Assembly (NCBI RefSeq): GCF_003051055.1
Contig: NZ_QAON01000003.1
Location: forward strand, 186,001-250,000
Direction of reading: 5' to 3'
DNA from: Agitococcus lubricus
GTDB taxonomy: Bacteria > Pseudomonadota > Gammaproteobacteria > Pseudomonadales > Moraxellaceae
DNA: 64,000 nt
Shown: piece by piece, positions 34,090 to 45,220 of the stretch
Layout of the letters: each line of letters opens with the position of its first letter
Position numbering within the stretch: the stretch's first letter is position 1
The notes under the pieces: generated by a model
What the model saw: the letters and a program-made list of their open reading frames with translations, nothing else
Databases searched by the model: none
What the model was told of the DNA's origin: nothing
Translations under genes and position numbers: made by a program

Positions 34090-35670
34090 ATGCTTAATAC
34101 AGTTTGGCAACAGCACAAATTAGCCATCAGTACAGCGCTTTATTTGTTGGCAATTACCTTGCCATCTACGCTTATTTCTAGCGATGGTTTTAGCAAAGCA
34201 CTCTATGGCTTACTCATCGTACTGGCTGTTGTAAATCGGGCGCGTGTCTATTTTTGGTTATTATTTCCTTTTTTCGTCCTATCACATGTCGCTTTGTACT
34301 ATGCACTGTTTTATCAATTACCAACCGATATTAGCTTTTGGTTTCTGATGTTTGGTACTAGCACTGCTGAAGTTGCTGATTTTATAGCACGTGCCAATAA
34401 ACCATTTGTGCTAATTGCCTATGTGGCTTATGCCATTATCGGATGGTTTTGTTATAAACAGATGACAGGTCAATATTTTAATCGCCCCAACGCGCGTGGA
34501 CGTTGGGCGTTAATTGCCTTGATTTTGATTCCCTTATCCTATGCACCGCGCAACACCAATCTCCGTGATTATGCCTTAGATGTCTATCGACATTTTCGTA
34601 AAGCCTATCCACAAAATTTGGTATTGGGCTATATGGCTGCGGATTTAGAAGTGCAAAAGCTCAAAGATTTAGTCCGTCAGCCGCCTAATTTTGCCCCGAA
34701 TTTAACGCCTAATATCGCACAATACCCTGCAACTTATGTGTTGGTGATTGGGGAAAGCGCCCGCCGTGACCGTTTAGGTTTGTATGGATATCAGCCAAAT
34801 ACCACACCGAATATGAGTGCTCAACCTGATTTATTAGTCTTTCAGGATATGGTGTCCTATGGTTATAACACCTCGACGTCGATTCCTTATTTAATGACTA
34901 AAGCCCCTGATACCGAGATGAAGCCTTCATTTTTAAGTGTATTCAAACAGGCAGGTTTCAAAGTCTATTGGTTGAGTAATCAGGCGAAATACGGTGAGTT
35001 TGACTCTCTCATTTCTTCTTACGCACAAAGTGCAGATGTGGTGCAGTTTTTGAATACCCATTCTTACACCATGACCACGCCCGATAATTTTGATGAAAAA
35101 TTATTGCCACTTTATCAACAAGCACTCAACGATAAGGCCGATAAAAAACTGATTGTGCTACATTTATATGGTAGTCACCCTGATTTTGAAAAGCGTTATC
35201 CTGCTTCAGCCAATAAGTTTGCCAGTGCTTATGATAATAGTATTTATTATACCGATAGGGTACTTCAGCAAATCCTAAATGGCTTACAACAACATCAAGC
35301 GATGACAGGACTGGTCTATATCAGTGACCACGGCTTGGCATTGGGGGAGTGTGGTGAGGTTGATGGCCATATTGATGCTAAAAACTCTTATGAAGTCCCG
35401 TTTTTCATGTGGTTTAACCCCCTATGGCGAGACAAAAACCCAGAAAAATACCAGCACTTAATACAAGCACAGCCAAAAGCCGTCTACACAGGGGACTTAT
35501 TTGACACTCTGACCGATATCGCAGGTATTCGTTTTGCTCAGCAAGCGCTGCATCGTTCCTTTGCCAGTGCCAGCTTTCAGCGTGTACCGCGTATGGTAAA
35601 AGCAGCAACGGCTGAAATGGATTACGATAACAGTCAAACAGGGGCAGGGTGTCATCTCGTTGCCAAGTAG
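34090..35670 (+). CDS. Phosphoethanolamine transferase (EptA/CptA-like)
   Basis: About 526 residues with five N-terminal membrane helices (to about 150) and a periplasmic sulfatase-fold domain. Metal and nucleophile motifs are visible: VIGESARRDRLGLYGY, the Thr-bearing YNTSTSIPYLMT, HLYGSHPDFEKRYP, and YISDHGLALGE. These enzymes transfer phosphoethanolamine from phosphatidylethanolamine to lipid A or core sugars and can give polymyxin resistance. AGGTGA precedes ATG 34090. The gene is monocistronic, with the hairpin repeat element just upstream. Confidence 0.88.
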   Translation: MLNTVWQQHKLAISTALYLLAITLPSTLISSDGFSKALYGLLIVLAVVNRARVYFWLLFPFFVLSHVALYYALFYQLPTDISFWFLMFGTSTAEVADFIARANKPFVLIAYVAYAIIGWFCYKQMTGQYFNRPNARGRWALIALILIPLSYAPRNTNLRDYALDVYRHFRKAYPQNLVLGYMAADLEVQKLKDLVRQPPNFAPNLTPNIAQYPATYVLVIGESARRDRLGLYGYQPNTTPNMSAQPDLLVFQDMVSYGYNTSTSIPYLMTKAPDTEMKPSFLSVFKQAGFKVYWLSNQAKYGEFDSLISSYAQSADVVQFLNTHSYTMTTPDNFDEKLLPLYQQALNDKADKKLIVLHLYGSHPDFEKRYPASANKFASAYDNSIYYTDRVLQQILNGLQQHQAMTGLVYISDHGLALGECGEVDGHIDAKNSYEVPFFMWFNPLWRDKNPEKYQHLIQAQPKAVYTGDLFDTLTDIAGIRFAQQALHRSFASASFQRVPRMVKAATAEMDYDNSQTGAGCHLVAK

Positions 35671-35966
35671 ACAGCACAGGAAAGGCGTTGACATCTAGAC
35701 GAGTTCGTTTAGACTAGCCGCTCGCCCTGCCTTGTATATTCTCTGGCAGCACACATTAAGAAACTCCCACTGGTATGGGGGATAATGTTGATAATTGACC
35801 AGAGAACAGTCTTGTTGTTGGAGCGGTCTCGACGTTATGTGACTATTGGTATTAGTCACCACTGCTAACAGATAGCCAATGAACCTATGCCGATTTACCA
35901 CCTTTGCTGACGATTAATTAATGTGTCGCAGCGTGGTATGGGTTCGAATCAAAGGAAAAATTAAAA
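35671..35966 (+). promoter_or_regulatory. thrS leader and promoter region
   Basis: This 296-bp gap holds no gene I can support. TTGACA at 35688 and TAGACT at 35710 (16-bp spacer) make a good sigma-70 promoter for thrS, giving a leader of about 250 nt. E. coli thrS mRNA is autoregulated by a tRNA-like operator; a comparable leader structure is plausible but I could not fold it. AAAGGAAAAA lies before the thrS ATG. Confidence 0.55.
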
Positions 35967-37880
35967 ATGCCTATTATTACATTGCCAGATGGGTCTCAAC
36001 GCGCATTTGACCAAGCCATTACCATTGCCGATGTCGCCGCGAATATTGGAACAGGCTTAGCGAAAGCCGCTTTAGCGGGCAAAGTGAACGGACAATTGGT
36101 CGATACCTCGTATCTCATCACCGAAGATAGTCAGTTAAGTATTATCACCGATAAAGATGCCGATGGCTTAGAGGTGTTACGTCATTCCTGTGCGCATTTA
36201 TTGGCGATGGCTGTTAAAGAGTTATTTCCCAGCGCGCAAGTGACTATCGGCCCTGTGATTGATGATGGCTTTTATTATGATTTTGCCTTTGAACGTGCTT
36301 TTACAACCGACGACTTGGCAAAAATCGAAAAACGCATGGAAGAATTAGCAGCTAAAGACACTCCAGTGATTCGCTCCCTGATGTCACGAGACGAAGCTGT
36401 TCAGTTATTCGAACAAATGGGTGAACAATATAAAGTCGAAATTATTAGCAGTATTGATAGCCAGCAAGATTTATCCTTTTATCGCCAAGCCGATTTTATT
36501 GACTTGTGTCGTGGCCCCCATGTCCCATCCCTAGGCAAACTCAAAGCCTTTAAGTTAATGAAAGTCGCAGGCGCGTACTGGCGAGGTGATAGCAACAACG
36601 CCATGTTGCAACGTATTTATGGCACATGTTGGGCAAACAAAAAAGACCTTCAAGCCTATGTCACCCGCTTAGAAGAAGCGGCCAAACGCGACCATCGCAA
36701 ATTAGGTAAACAGCTTGGCTTATTCCACATGCAAGAAGAAGCACCAGGCATGGTGTTTTGGCATCCTAACGGTTGGACAACCTATCAAGTGCTTGAACAA
36801 TATATGCGTCAAGTACAACGCGAAAACGGTTATCTAGAGGTAAAAACCCCGCAAGTGGTTGACCGTATTTTGTGGGAAAAGTCTGGCCACTGGGCAAACT
36901 ATGCCGACAATATGTTTACCACGCATTCCGAAAACCGTGATTATGCGGTAAAGCCCATGAACTGTCCTTGTCACGTACAGATTTTTAACCAAGGCTTAAA
37001 GTCGTACCGAGATTTGCCGTTACGTTTAGCTGAGTTTGGCTCTTGTCATCGTAATGAGCCGTCTGGTTCTTTACATGGTTTAATGCGCGTGCGTGGCTTT
37101 ACTCAAGATGATGCCCATATCTTTTGTACTGAAGAACAAATCGGTAGCGAAGCGGCTGCCTTTATTGCCTTAACTTTGCAAGTTTACAAAGACTTTGGTT
37201 TTGACGACGTCGCCTTAAAACTGTCTACCCGTCCCGCAAAACGCGTGGGTAGCGAAGAATTATGGGACAAAGCCGAAGCGGCAATGGCCAAAGCCTTAGA
37301 TGATGCAGGCTTAGCATGGGAGCTACAAGCAGGTGAAGGTGCATTTTATGGGCCTAAAATAGAATTTTCTTTAAAAGACTGTTTAGGCCGAGTTTGGCAA
37401 TGTGGTACACTACAGCTCGATTTTAACTTGCCAACCCGCTTAGAGGCCAGTTTTGTTGCTGAAGACAATGGCCGTCGTCCACCGGTGATGTTACACCGAG
37501 CCATTTTAGGCTCATTCGAGCGTTTTATTGGTATTTTAATCGAACATTATGCGGGCTTATTGCCGCCGTGGTTAGCTCCTGTACAAGCGGTTGTGATGAA
37601 TATTACCGACCATCAAGCCGAAGCGACAAAAAAATTCGCAAATCAGTTACAGGGTCAAGGTTTTCGCGTCTTAACTGACTTGAGAAACGAAAAAATCGGC
37701 TTTAAAATCCGCGAACGAACTTTGGAGCGTATTCCTTACTTATTGGTGGTTGGGGATCGCGAAGTTGAGCAAAATACGGTATCCGTCCGCACACGGGATG
37801 GCAAAGACTTAGGCACGATGAGCCTAGATGACTTTGCCAACAAACTCCGTGCCGATATTGCCTTACGTGGCCGTGTTTAA
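35967..37880 (+). CDS. thrS: Threonine--tRNA ligase
   Basis: The 637-residue class II synthetase has the TGS domain (residues 1-62), the editing domain with [10 protein letters not shown] and the Cys in DLCRGPHVP, the catalytic core ([25 protein letters not shown], and motif 3 [18 protein letters not shown]), and the C-terminal anticodon-binding domain. Length matches the family (about 640). It opens the conserved thrS-infC-rpmI-rplT-pheS-pheT block. The promoter at 35688 and a long leader suggest autoregulation as in E. coli. Confidence 0.98.
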   Translation: MPIITLPDGSQRAFDQAITIADVAANIGTGLAKAALAGKVNGQLVDTSYLITEDSQLSIITDKDADGLEVLRHSCAHLLAMAVKELFPSAQVTIGPVIDDGFYYDFAFERAFTTDDLAKIEKRMEELAAKDTPVIRSLMSRDEAVQLFEQMGEQYKVEIISSIDSQQDLSFYRQADFIDLCRGPHVPSLGKLKAFKLMKVAGAYWRGDSNNAMLQRIYGTCWANKKDLQAYVTRLEEAAKRDHRKLGKQLGLFHMQEEAPGMVFWHPNGWTTYQVLEQYMRQVQRENGYLEVKTPQVVDRILWEKSGHWANYADNMFTTHSENRDYAVKPMNCPCHVQIFNQGLKSYRDLPLRLAEFGSCHRNEPSGSLHGLMRVRGFTQDDAHIFCTEEQIGSEAAAFIALTLQVYKDFGFDDVALKLSTRPAKRVGSEELWDKAEAAMAKALDDAGLAWELQAGEGAFYGPKIEFSLKDCLGRVWQCGTLQLDFNLPTRLEASFVAEDNGRRPPVMLHRAILGSFERFIGILIEHYAGLLPPWLAPVQAVVMNITDHQAEATKKFANQLQGQGFRVLTDLRNEKIGFKIRERTLERIPYLLVVGDREVEQNTVSVRTRDGKDLGTMSLDDFANKLRADIALRGRV

Positions 37881-37894
37881 TCGCAAAACAACCA

Positions 37895-37950
37895 AGCCCT
37901 GTGTCTGTACACCTTGCCCCAACCTTGAATCGTTGGGGCAACTTAGGGCT
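37895..37950 (+). promoter_or_regulatory. Composite hairpin between thrS and infC
   Basis: A perfect 10-bp stem TTGCCCCAAC / GTTGGGGCAA (37914-37941, 8-nt loop) is enclosed by a second pairing AGCCCT (37895) with AGGGCT (37945). No T-run follows, so it is more likely a regulatory or mRNA-processing structure than a terminator. The infC ribosome-binding site lies about 20 nt downstream. Confidence 0.6.
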
Positions 37951-37980
37951 GTCATGTTTTATTGAAGTGGAGAGATGACA

Positions 37981-38535
37981 ATTAACAACAAGCCAGAAAA
38001 ACCGCAGCAAACCAAAGACGCTAAGCAGCGCGCTGCGATTAATACAGAAATCCGTGCAAAAGAAGTCCGCTTAATTGACAAAGATGGTGGACAAGTCGGT
38101 GTGGTTTCATTACGCGAAGCCTTAGCAGCCGCCGAGGCAGTACAGCTAGACTTAGTCGAAATTGTGCCTAATGCCGAACCACCTGTCTGTCGTATTATGG
38201 ATTACGGTAAGCATGTATTTGAGCAAAAGCAAAAATTAAAAGATGCTAAAAAGCGCCAGCATCAAGTACAGATTAAAGAAATTAAGCTGCGTCCTGGTAC
38301 AGAAGAAGCGGATTATCAAGTCAAGCTAAAAGCGTTGGTTCGTTTCTTAGAAGACGGCGACAAAGCAAAAATCACCTTGCGTTTTCGTGGACGCGAAGTG
38401 GCTCACCAAGAACTCGGTATGAAAATGTTACAGCGTATCGAAGTTGACTTGAGTGAGTTCGGGGTTGTTGAACAACACCCGAAAATGGAAGGTCGGATGA
38501 TGTCTATGCTCATCGGGCCTAAGAAAAAGAAATAA
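37981..38535 (+). CDS. infC: Translation initiation factor IF-3
   Basis: The protein has both IF-3 domains ([17 protein letters not shown]...[22 protein letters not shown] and [25 protein letters not shown]) and ends PKKKK; about 184 residues, close to E. coli's 180. I favour ATT at 37981 as the start. Its GGAG at 37969-37972 is 8 nt away, whereas the in-frame ATG at 37975 is only 2 nt from it. A rare AUU start is typical for infC and lets IF-3 repress its own synthesis. The upstream ATG (37975) would add two residues and cannot be excluded. Confidence 0.93.
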   Translation: MNNKPEKPQQTKDAKQRAAINTEIRAKEVRLIDKDGGQVGVVSLREALAAAEAVQLDLVEIVPNAEPPVCRIMDYGKHVFEQKQKLKDAKKRQHQVQIKEIKLRPGTEEADYQVKLKALVRFLEDGDKAKITLRFRGREVAHQELGMKMLQRIEVDLSEFGVVEQHPKMEGRMMSMLIGPKKKK

Positions 38536-38586
38536 TTCGAAAGAATTGATTTCTTACCCTCAGGCTGAATGTCCAATTCCTGAACG

Positions 38587-38602
38587 GCTTTGCTCGCAAA
38601 GC
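38587..38602 (+). promoter_or_regulatory. Small hairpin in the infC-rpmI gap (possible L20 leader element)
   Basis: GCTTTGCTCGCAAAGC forms a short hairpin in the 119-nt gap before rpmI. In many bacteria L20 represses rpmI-rplT through leader structures in this region, but I cannot confirm an L20-binding fold here. Confidence 0.3.
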
Positions 38603-38654
38603 ATATAGGAAAAGCGACGTTTACGCTAAAAGGGTTCATTTTAACGAGGTTATT

Positions 38655-38852
38655 ATGTCTGCTAAAATCAAGACAGTGCGTGGTGCTGCAAAGCGCTTCA
38701 AAAAAACGGCCAATGGCTTTAAGCGTAAACAAGCGTTTAAACGTCACATTCTGACCAAAAAATCGGCTAAGCGTATTCGTCAGTTACGCGGTTGTACACA
38801 GGTTGCTGCTGTGGACGTACCCTCCGTACAACGTATGTTGCCTAACACCTAA
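38655..38852 (+). CDS. rpmI: 50S ribosomal protein L35
   Basis: A 65-residue basic protein ([18 protein letters not shown]...) matching L35 in length and sequence. CGAGG precedes the ATG. It lies 119 bp after infC and 18 bp before rplT, the usual order. Confidence 0.97.
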   Translation: MSAKIKTVRGAAKRFKKTANGFKRKQAFKRHILTKKSAKRIRQLRGCTQVAAVDVPSVQRMLPNT

Positions 38853-38870
38853 TTTTTTGGAGATTAAAGA

Positions 38871-39227
38871 ATGGCTCGTGTAAAACGTGGTGTGATTGCT
38901 CATCGTCGTCACAAAAAAATCCTTGACCGTGCAAAAGGTTACTATGGTGCGCGTTCTCGTGTATATCGTGTTGCTTTCCAAGCTGTTATTAAAGCGGGTC
39001 AATACGCCTACCGTGACCGTCGCCAAAAGAAACGCCAATTCCGTGCGTTATGGATTGCCCGTATCAATGCAGCAGCTCGCTTAAATGGTTTGTCTTACAG
39101 CCGTTTAATCAATGGCTTAAAGAAAGCGGCGGTAGAAATCGACCGTCGCGTGTTAGCTGATATTGCGGTACATGATGCTGTTGCGTTTGCTGCTTTAGCT
39201 GAAAAAGCCAAAGCCGGTCTCGCCTAA
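38871..39227 (+). CDS. rplT: 50S ribosomal protein L20
   Basis: The 118-residue protein has the L20 features: N-terminal [18 protein letters not shown] arm, [15 protein letters not shown], and [22 protein letters not shown] precedes the ATG. L20 binds 23S rRNA early in assembly and acts as the translational repressor of the rpmI-rplT mRNA. A strong terminator follows. Confidence 0.98.
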   Translation: MARVKRGVIAHRRHKKILDRAKGYYGARSRVYRVAFQAVIKAGQYAYRDRRQKKRQFRALWIARINAAARLNGLSYSRLINGLKKAAVEIDRRVLADIAVHDAVAFAALAEKAKAGLA

Positions 39228-39270
39228 GCGTTATTGAATCAAGAGCCTAAGTGGTGACACTAAAGCTCTG

Positions 39271-39308
39271 AAAAAGGGGGAGGGCTAATGGCCACTTCCC
39301 CTTTTTTT
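39271..39308 (+). terminator. Rho-independent terminator after rplT
   Basis: AAAAAGGGGGAG and CTTCCCC pair around GGCTAATGGCCA, followed by a run of seven T residues. It separates the ribosomal protein genes from pheS, so pheS is likely to have its own promoter or to depend on attenuation. Confidence 0.9.
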
Positions 39309-39413
39309 ATAGGTGTTTTCAGTGCTCAGGTCGTTAGCGTTTATGCCAATTTTTTATCTGGAACTGGCATATATCCCAGTAAGTGCTAATAACTCTTAGG
39401 GCGAACGAAGTAG

Positions 39414-40439
<1,026 letters not shown>

Positions 40440-40602
40440 GTAAACGATAGTTTTTAGTTAATACAGTACCTTAATGTTATATTTTAAGTGACTGATAGAT
40501 AACTATAAATATTATCTGTAAGCCTTTTATCTAAGGGCTAAATACATCTGGGTCGAACAGGAATATAAACTCTAAAAGTCCCACTCTAATGAGGAGCTAA
40601 GC

Positions 40603-41028
40603 ATGAGTGTTGCCTATTTTATTTGTGCCGATGTGCCAGAAAGTGACGAAAATCATGAGTTTGTGATGGATATGGATGGTCGGGCATTAGCGCGAGTAGA
40701 TGAAGGGGTACTTGACCACCTCGCGGAGCAAGCGCACGTTACCCCACTTATGCAGTTTTTTAGTATGCCCCAAGGCGAGTGGGACGACTATGTTGACGAC
40801 ATTCAAGAGCTTCTAGACGAAGGTGAAACCTTTGACCCACAAGTATTGACATGGTTTTCTGCCGAAGATGGCTTAAAAACAGTATTAGCACTCATTGCCG
40901 AAATAGATAAGCACCCTGAGTTGTTAGCAGAGCCTGAAGCGGTGATTGATGACTTAGAAACGATGGCTGCCATCTTAACCCGCTTAGCGGAACATGGTAT
41001 TCGTTGGCATCTTGCCATAGATATTTAA
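40603..41028 (+). CDS. Acidic hypothetical protein between pheS and pheT
   Basis: The 141-residue protein (MSVAYFICADVPESDENHEFVMDMDGRAL region) is strongly acidic and likely cytosolic; no signal peptide or membrane helix is seen. It has a good ribosome-binding site (GAGGAG). I do not recognise a family. In most gammaproteobacteria pheS and pheT are adjacent, so an extra gene here is unusual. A 160-bp AT-rich gap precedes it and a strong hairpin (41069) lies between it and pheT. It could be a small regulatory or immunity-like protein, but there is no evidence for a specific role. Confidence 0.75.
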   Translation: MSVAYFICADVPESDENHEFVMDMDGRALARVDEGVLDHLAEQAHVTPLMQFFSMPQGEWDDYVDDIQELLDEGETFDPQVLTWFSAEDGLKTVLALIAEIDKHPELLAEPEAVIDDLETMAAILTRLAEHGIRWHLAIDI

Positions 41029-41068
41029 CAGAGCACAGGCAGATTCGCTGCCGTCTCCACACGCTAAA

Positions 41069-41097
41069 GACCACGAGTGAGTGAATAACTCGTGGTC
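41069..41097 (+). promoter_or_regulatory. Strong hairpin just before pheT
   Basis: GACCACGAGT and ACTCGTGGTC (10-bp perfect stem, 9-nt loop) end 20 nt before the pheT ATG, next to its AAGGT ribosome-binding site. The following CCTTTAAC is T-poor, so full termination is doubtful; an attenuator or mRNA-processing site is possible. Confidence 0.6.
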
Positions 41098-41116
41098 CTT
41101 TAACAAGGTAAATAGT

Positions 41117-43495
41117 ATGCAGATTAGCGAAAATTGGCTCAGAGAGTGGGTCAACCCAACCCAATTAAGTACACAACAACTAGGCCATCAACTCACAATG
41201 GCAGGTTTAGAAGTCGACGCCTTACAAGCGATTGCACCGCCATTTACTGGTGTATTTGTTGGCCAAGTTTTATCGGTAGAACCACACCCTCAAGCTGACC
41301 GTTTACGCGTGACCCGTGTCACGGTCGGGCAAGCCGAAGATTTACAAATTGTCTGTGGTGCAGCCAATGTGCGCGTAGGCTTAAAAGTGGCTGTCGCCAC
41401 CTTGGGCGCTGTTTTACCCAATGATTTTGCGATTAAACGCGCCAAATTACGCGGTGTAGAGTCTTTAGGTATGTTATGTGCCGCCCAAGAATTAGGTTTA
41501 AGTCCTGCAACCGATGGTTTATTAGAGTTAGCAGCAGATGCACCTGTGGGCATGGATATCCGAGATTATTTAGAACTCAACGATTACACGATGGAGTTTG
41601 GCATTACCCCTAATCGTGGTGACTGTTTGAGTGTATTAGGCATGGCGCGTGAAGTCAGTGCCTTTAATCGTTTGCCATTAACCACGCCTGCTATGTTGCC
41701 AGTTACCGCGACTATTGCCGATGTAGTGACTGTCGAGCTCCAGTCTGATGCCTGTCCTCGTTATGTTGGTCGTATTATTAAAGGCATCCGCCCGAATGCC
41801 ACTAGCCCCGCATGGTTAGTTCGTAAACTGGCTCGTTCAGGTATCGCCAGTTTAGGGGCAATAGTCGATGTCACGAATTACGTGTTAATCGAATTAGGGC
41901 AGCCTATGCATGCCTTTGATTTGGCTAAGATTCAGGGGGGGATTGTCGTACGTCAAGCACAAGCAGGCGAACAGTTGACACTCTTAAATCAACAAACCAT
42001 CGCATTACGTTCGGATAGTTTAGTGATTGCCGACCACCAACAAGCCCTTGCTTTAGCAGGTATTATGGGCGGTAATGACTCAGCCGTGAGTGATAGCACC
42101 GTTGATATCTTTTTAGAAAGTGCCTTTTTCCAGCCGCTAGCATTGGCTGGTAAAGCCCGTAGTTATGGCTTACATACGGATTCTTCGCACCGATTTGAGC
42201 GTGGTGTAGACTTTAATTTAGCACGACAAGCCATTGAACGGGCAACACAATTAATTTTAGAGATTGCGGGTGGCGACGCAGGCACAGTCATCGAAGTGAC
42301 ACGCGAGCATGCCTTACCTCAACGCTTAGCTATTATGTTACGCGCTGCAAAAGTGACGCAAGTCTTAGGTTTTCAGCTAAGCGCGGAGCAGGTAGTGGAT
42401 ATGCTAACGGCATTAGGAATGACTGTCGTTAGCCATGAACAAGGCTGGTTAGTTACCGCCCCGAGCTACCGCTTTGATATCAGTATTGAAGCCGATTTAA
42501 TTGAGGAGTTGGCGCGAGTTTACGGATATGACAATTTACCTATACAACAACCGCACATGGCATTTAGTTTAGAACCACAAGCCGAAGCGGTATCGACTCA
42601 GCGTATCAAAGAGTTATTGGTTGCGCTCAACTACCAAGAAGCGATTACGTTTAGTTTTGTTGACCCTAAACTGCAACAGATTCTAGACCCACAAGCACCC
42701 ACCTTGAGCTTGGCGAACCCCTTATCCAGTGAGTTGTCTACGATGCGCACAACCCTGTGGGCGGGTTTACTAAGTGCCGTCGCGCATAATCAAAATCGAC
42801 AACAAGCACGGGTACGTTTATTTGAAATAGGTAGTCGATTCTTACCACAAGCGGACGGTTCTTTGCAGCAAGAACAAATGTTAGCAGGGGTTATTACTGG
42901 TGATTTACTCACCGAAGCATGGAGCAATAAAAGTCAAGCAATAGACTTTTTTGATATTAAAGGAAATGTTGAATCAATTCTTGCACTTACGGGTACATCT
43001 GATACAGTTAGATTCAAGGCAGCACAACATCCTGCTTTACACACAGGACAAACAGCCGCATTAGTGGATAGCCAAAATCAAACTTTGGGCTATGTTGGCA
43101 AATTACATCCACAAGTGCAGCAAAAGCTGGATTTACAAGGCGCGGTTTATGTTTTTGAGGTCGCCTTAGCCTCTTTATTAAATGCAAAACTCCCTAAATT
43201 TAGAGAGTTATCGCGGTTTCCTAATCTGCGTCGTGATATCGCAGTTGTCTTAGATGCCGCAATACCTGCTGCGGATGTGCTGCAAACGGCGCGTCAAGCA
43301 GGTAGTGAATTGTTACAAAATGTGTGGTTATTTGATGTTTATCAAGGAACTGGCATTTCTGAAGGCAAACGTAGTTTGGCAATAGGGACATTATGGCAAC
43401 ATCAAGAACGGACATTACAAGATGAAGAAGTAAAGGCGGGCGTGCAAGCCATCGTCGATGCTTTAGAACGTCAACATCAAGCAGTCCTACGTTAG
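41117..43495 (+). CDS. pheT: Phenylalanine--tRNA ligase beta subunit
   Basis: About 792 residues from ATG 41117 (E. coli PheT 795). Recognisable parts are the tRNA-binding domain ([22 protein letters not shown]), the B3/B4 editing region ([19 protein letters not shown]), the B5 domain, the catalytic-like domain and the C-terminal ferredoxin-fold anticodon-binding domain ([19 protein letters not shown]). AAGGT precedes the start. An upstream extension to 41081 would run through the hairpin and is rejected. Confidence 0.97.
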   Translation: MQISENWLREWVNPTQLSTQQLGHQLTMAGLEVDALQAIAPPFTGVFVGQVLSVEPHPQADRLRVTRVTVGQAEDLQIVCGAANVRVGLKVAVATLGAVLPNDFAIKRAKLRGVESLGMLCAAQELGLSPATDGLLELAADAPVGMDIRDYLELNDYTMEFGITPNRGDCLSVLGMAREVSAFNRLPLTTPAMLPVTATIADVVTVELQSDACPRYVGRIIKGIRPNATSPAWLVRKLARSGIASLGAIVDVTNYVLIELGQPMHAFDLAKIQGGIVVRQAQAGEQLTLLNQQTIALRSDSLVIADHQQALALAGIMGGNDSAVSDSTVDIFLESAFFQPLALAGKARSYGLHTDSSHRFERGVDFNLARQAIERATQLILEIAGGDAGTVIEVTREHALPQRLAIMLRAAKVTQVLGFQLSAEQVVDMLTALGMTVVSHEQGWLVTAPSYRFDISIEADLIEELARVYGYDNLPIQQPHMAFSLEPQAEAVSTQRIKELLVALNYQEAITFSFVDPKLQQILDPQAPTLSLANPLSSELSTMRTTLWAGLLSAVAHNQNRQQARVRLFEIGSRFLPQADGSLQQEQMLAGVITGDLLTEAWSNKSQAIDFFDIKGNVESILALTGTSDTVRFKAAQHPALHTGQTAALVDSQNQTLGYVGKLHPQVQQKLDLQGAVYVFEVALASLLNAKLPKFRELSRFPNLRRDIAVVLDAAIPAADVLQTARQAGSELLQNVWLFDVYQGTGISEGKRSLAIGTLWQHQERTLQDEEVKAGVQAIVDALERQHQAVLR

Positions 43496-43511
43496 GACTA
43501 AGAGGGTAGGC

Positions 43512-43814
43512 ATGAGCGCACTCACCAAGGCCGAAATGGTAGAGCATCTATTTAATGAGTTAGGTCTCAATAAACGAGAAGCCAAAGAGCTAGTCGATAT
43601 CTTTTTTGAAGAGATTCGTTTGGCCTTGGAGGATAACCAACCTGTCAAGTTGTCGGGTTTTGGTAATTTTGATTTGCGAAATAAACGTCAGCGTCCAGGC
43701 CGTAATCCTAAAACAGGCGAAGAAATTCCTATCACTGCACGTCGGGTAGTGACTTTCAAAGCAGGACAAAAGCTAAGACAACGAGTAGACGCTTATGCTA
43801 GAACCCAGTCATAA
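43512..43814 (+). CDS. ihfA: Integration host factor subunit alpha
   Basis: The 100-residue protein has the HU/IHF fold with the beta-arm motif [12 protein letters not shown] and N-terminal [27 protein letters not shown]. It follows pheT by 16 bp, the usual gammaproteobacterial position. Its 3' end overlaps the MerR gene by 20 bp. IHF bends DNA for recombination, replication and promoter control. Confidence 0.98.
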   Translation: MSALTKAEMVEHLFNELGLNKREAKELVDIFFEEIRLALEDNQPVKLSGFGNFDLRNKRQRPGRNPKTGEEIPITARRVVTFKAGQKLRQRVDAYARTQS

Positions 43815-44256
43815 CGCGCTCCTGCCGCCGATTCCCAACAAACGCTACTTCACCATTGGTGAAGTAGGCGAGTTGTGTAATGTCAAACCCCATGTTTTGC
43901 GTTATTGGGAACAAGAGTTTGAACAACTAAGCCCTGTCAAACGACGTGGCAACAGACGTTATTACCAACGTGAAGATGTGTTGATTGTTCGGCAGATTCG
44001 TAGCTTATTATACGAGCAAGGTTTTACCATCAGCGGTGCGCGTTTGCAGCTCCAACAAGAATATAGCAAGGCCAAAGCAAGCCCGACGATTAGTCCACAA
44101 ACTATCGTCACCGATGCAATTGATAATGCCGTACAAGAGTCTACAGCGTTACTTGCCTATCAGGCGCAGTTAAGTCAAAACATGCTGAACGTGGTCATTA
44201 AAGACATGATTCGCGAATTGGAAGCGGTGGTGACACTGTTGGCGCGCCCAAAATAA
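43795..44256 (+). CDS. MerR-family regulator
   Basis: The 153-residue protein has a MerR helix-turn-helix ([26 protein letters not shown]...[15 protein letters not shown]) and a short C-terminal helical part with no visible metal-binding cysteines. It overlaps ihfA by 20 bp. A MerR-type gene in this place after ihfA is conserved in gammaproteobacteria; its targets are not known. Confidence 0.93.
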   Translation: MLEPSHNALLPPIPNKRYFTIGEVGELCNVKPHVLRYWEQEFEQLSPVKRRGNRRYYQREDVLIVRQIRSLLYEQGFTISGARLQLQQEYSKAKASPTISPQTIVTDAIDNAVQESTALLAYQAQLSQNMLNVVIKDMIRELEAVVTLLARPK

Positions 44257-44265
44257 GAGGCTAGC

Positions 44266-44700
44266 ATGCGTTTGATGTGGACAGTACAACCCGCGTATAT
44301 TCATCAAGTCATCGTCAATAGTACGCATCAAGATGAGTTTGGCCACACTAATAATGTGGCGTATCTACAATGGTTAGAGCAAGCGGCATGGGGGCATTCT
44401 AACGCGTTGGGTTTAGATATTGCCGCTTATTATCGTTTGGGTTGTGGCTGTGTGGTGCGTAAGCATGAGCTAAATTATAGATTGCCAACTTATGCAGGTG
44501 ATGAGTTACAGATTGGGACATGGATTAGCGCCAACGACGGTAAACTGTCTACAACCCGTGACTATCAAATTATTCGTGTTGCAGATGGTAAAACAGTATT
44601 GACTGGTCAAACGCAGTTTGTCACGGTAGATATGAAAACGGGTAAACCTAAACGTATGCCTGATGAATTTATCAGCGCTTATCAGGTGCTAAGTGCGTAA
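44266..44700 (+). CDS. 4HBT hotdog-fold acyl-CoA thioesterase (FadM/YbgC-like)
   Basis: The 144-residue protein has the hotdog thioesterase signature DEFGHTNNVAYLQWLEQAAW, with the D-x3-H-x-N acid/His region of the 4HBT family, then HELNYRLPTYAGDELQIGTW. The expected role is hydrolysis of acyl-CoA, possibly long-chain or aryl types. GAGG precedes the ATG. It follows the MerR gene by 9 bp and ends 45 bp before tRNA-Pro. Confidence 0.88.
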   Translation: MRLMWTVQPAYIHQVIVNSTHQDEFGHTNNVAYLQWLEQAAWGHSNALGLDIAAYYRLGCGCVVRKHELNYRLPTYAGDELQIGTWISANDGKLSTTRDYQIIRVADGKTVLTGQTQFVTVDMKTGKPKRMPDEFISAYQVLSA

Positions 44701-44743
44701 ATAGACTAGACAATTTTGATATTTTCGTTAATATAGTCGCCTC

Positions 44744-44822
<79 letters not shown>

Positions 44823-44830
44823 ATAAAATC

Positions 44831-44864
44831 AAAGGGTTATGTTTAACGACATAACCCTTTTTTA
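44831..44864 (+). terminator. Rho-independent terminator after tRNA-Pro
   Basis: A perfect 12-bp stem AAAGGGTTATGT / ACATAACCCTTT with loop TTAACG is followed by TTTTT. It ends the tRNA-Pro transcript. Confidence 0.92.
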
Positions 44865-44879
44865 TTGGGTGGTTGAAAA

Positions 44880-45220
44880 ATGGCCGCTCTGGTTGCCAAC
44901 TGAGATTGACAGTGTTTTTTAATGCGTCTATGTAATAATTTACCCAACATGCTCATGTAGGTAAAAAGTCCGTGCATAATTGTGCATCACTTCGTATTGC
45001 AGTGGTATGCGTACTATTTAGATAAGATGCTTGCGAGTGTTCTTATCTAGCGTTTGTCGGACTAATAACTGCAAAATGGTTAAGTCTCTTAAATTGCAGG
45101 CTTTTTGCGTATGGAAGGCGGGTATTATCGTTTCTCCCGTGGATACTCTTATGGCTACTATTACTAAATTTTAGCGGTGAATATCGTAGTGAAAAGTATT
45201 TTAGTTATTTATTTACATCT
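44880..45220. other. Gene-free structured stretch between tRNA-Pro and the IS1 remnant
   Basis: No intact gene is found. The segment holds nested inverted repeats: AGTCCG (44967) with CGGACT (45058) enclosing GCATCACT / AGTGGTATGC near 44984-45010 and the perfect 9-bp pair TAGATAAGA / TCTTATCTA (45019-45049). Together they could form a three-way junction. The last 50 bp continue in frame into the IS1 transposase remnant and are probably part of it. Confidence 0.5.

Noticed and set aside
41081..41116. Longer pheT start at 41081
   Set aside because: It would translate the hairpin loop region; ATG 41117 has a proper ribosome-binding site and the expected PheT N-terminus.
44942..45085. Integron attC site
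   Set aside because: ACCCAAC and GTTAAGT stand at the ends, but they do not pair, the inner spacing is wrong, and no integrase or cassette array is present.
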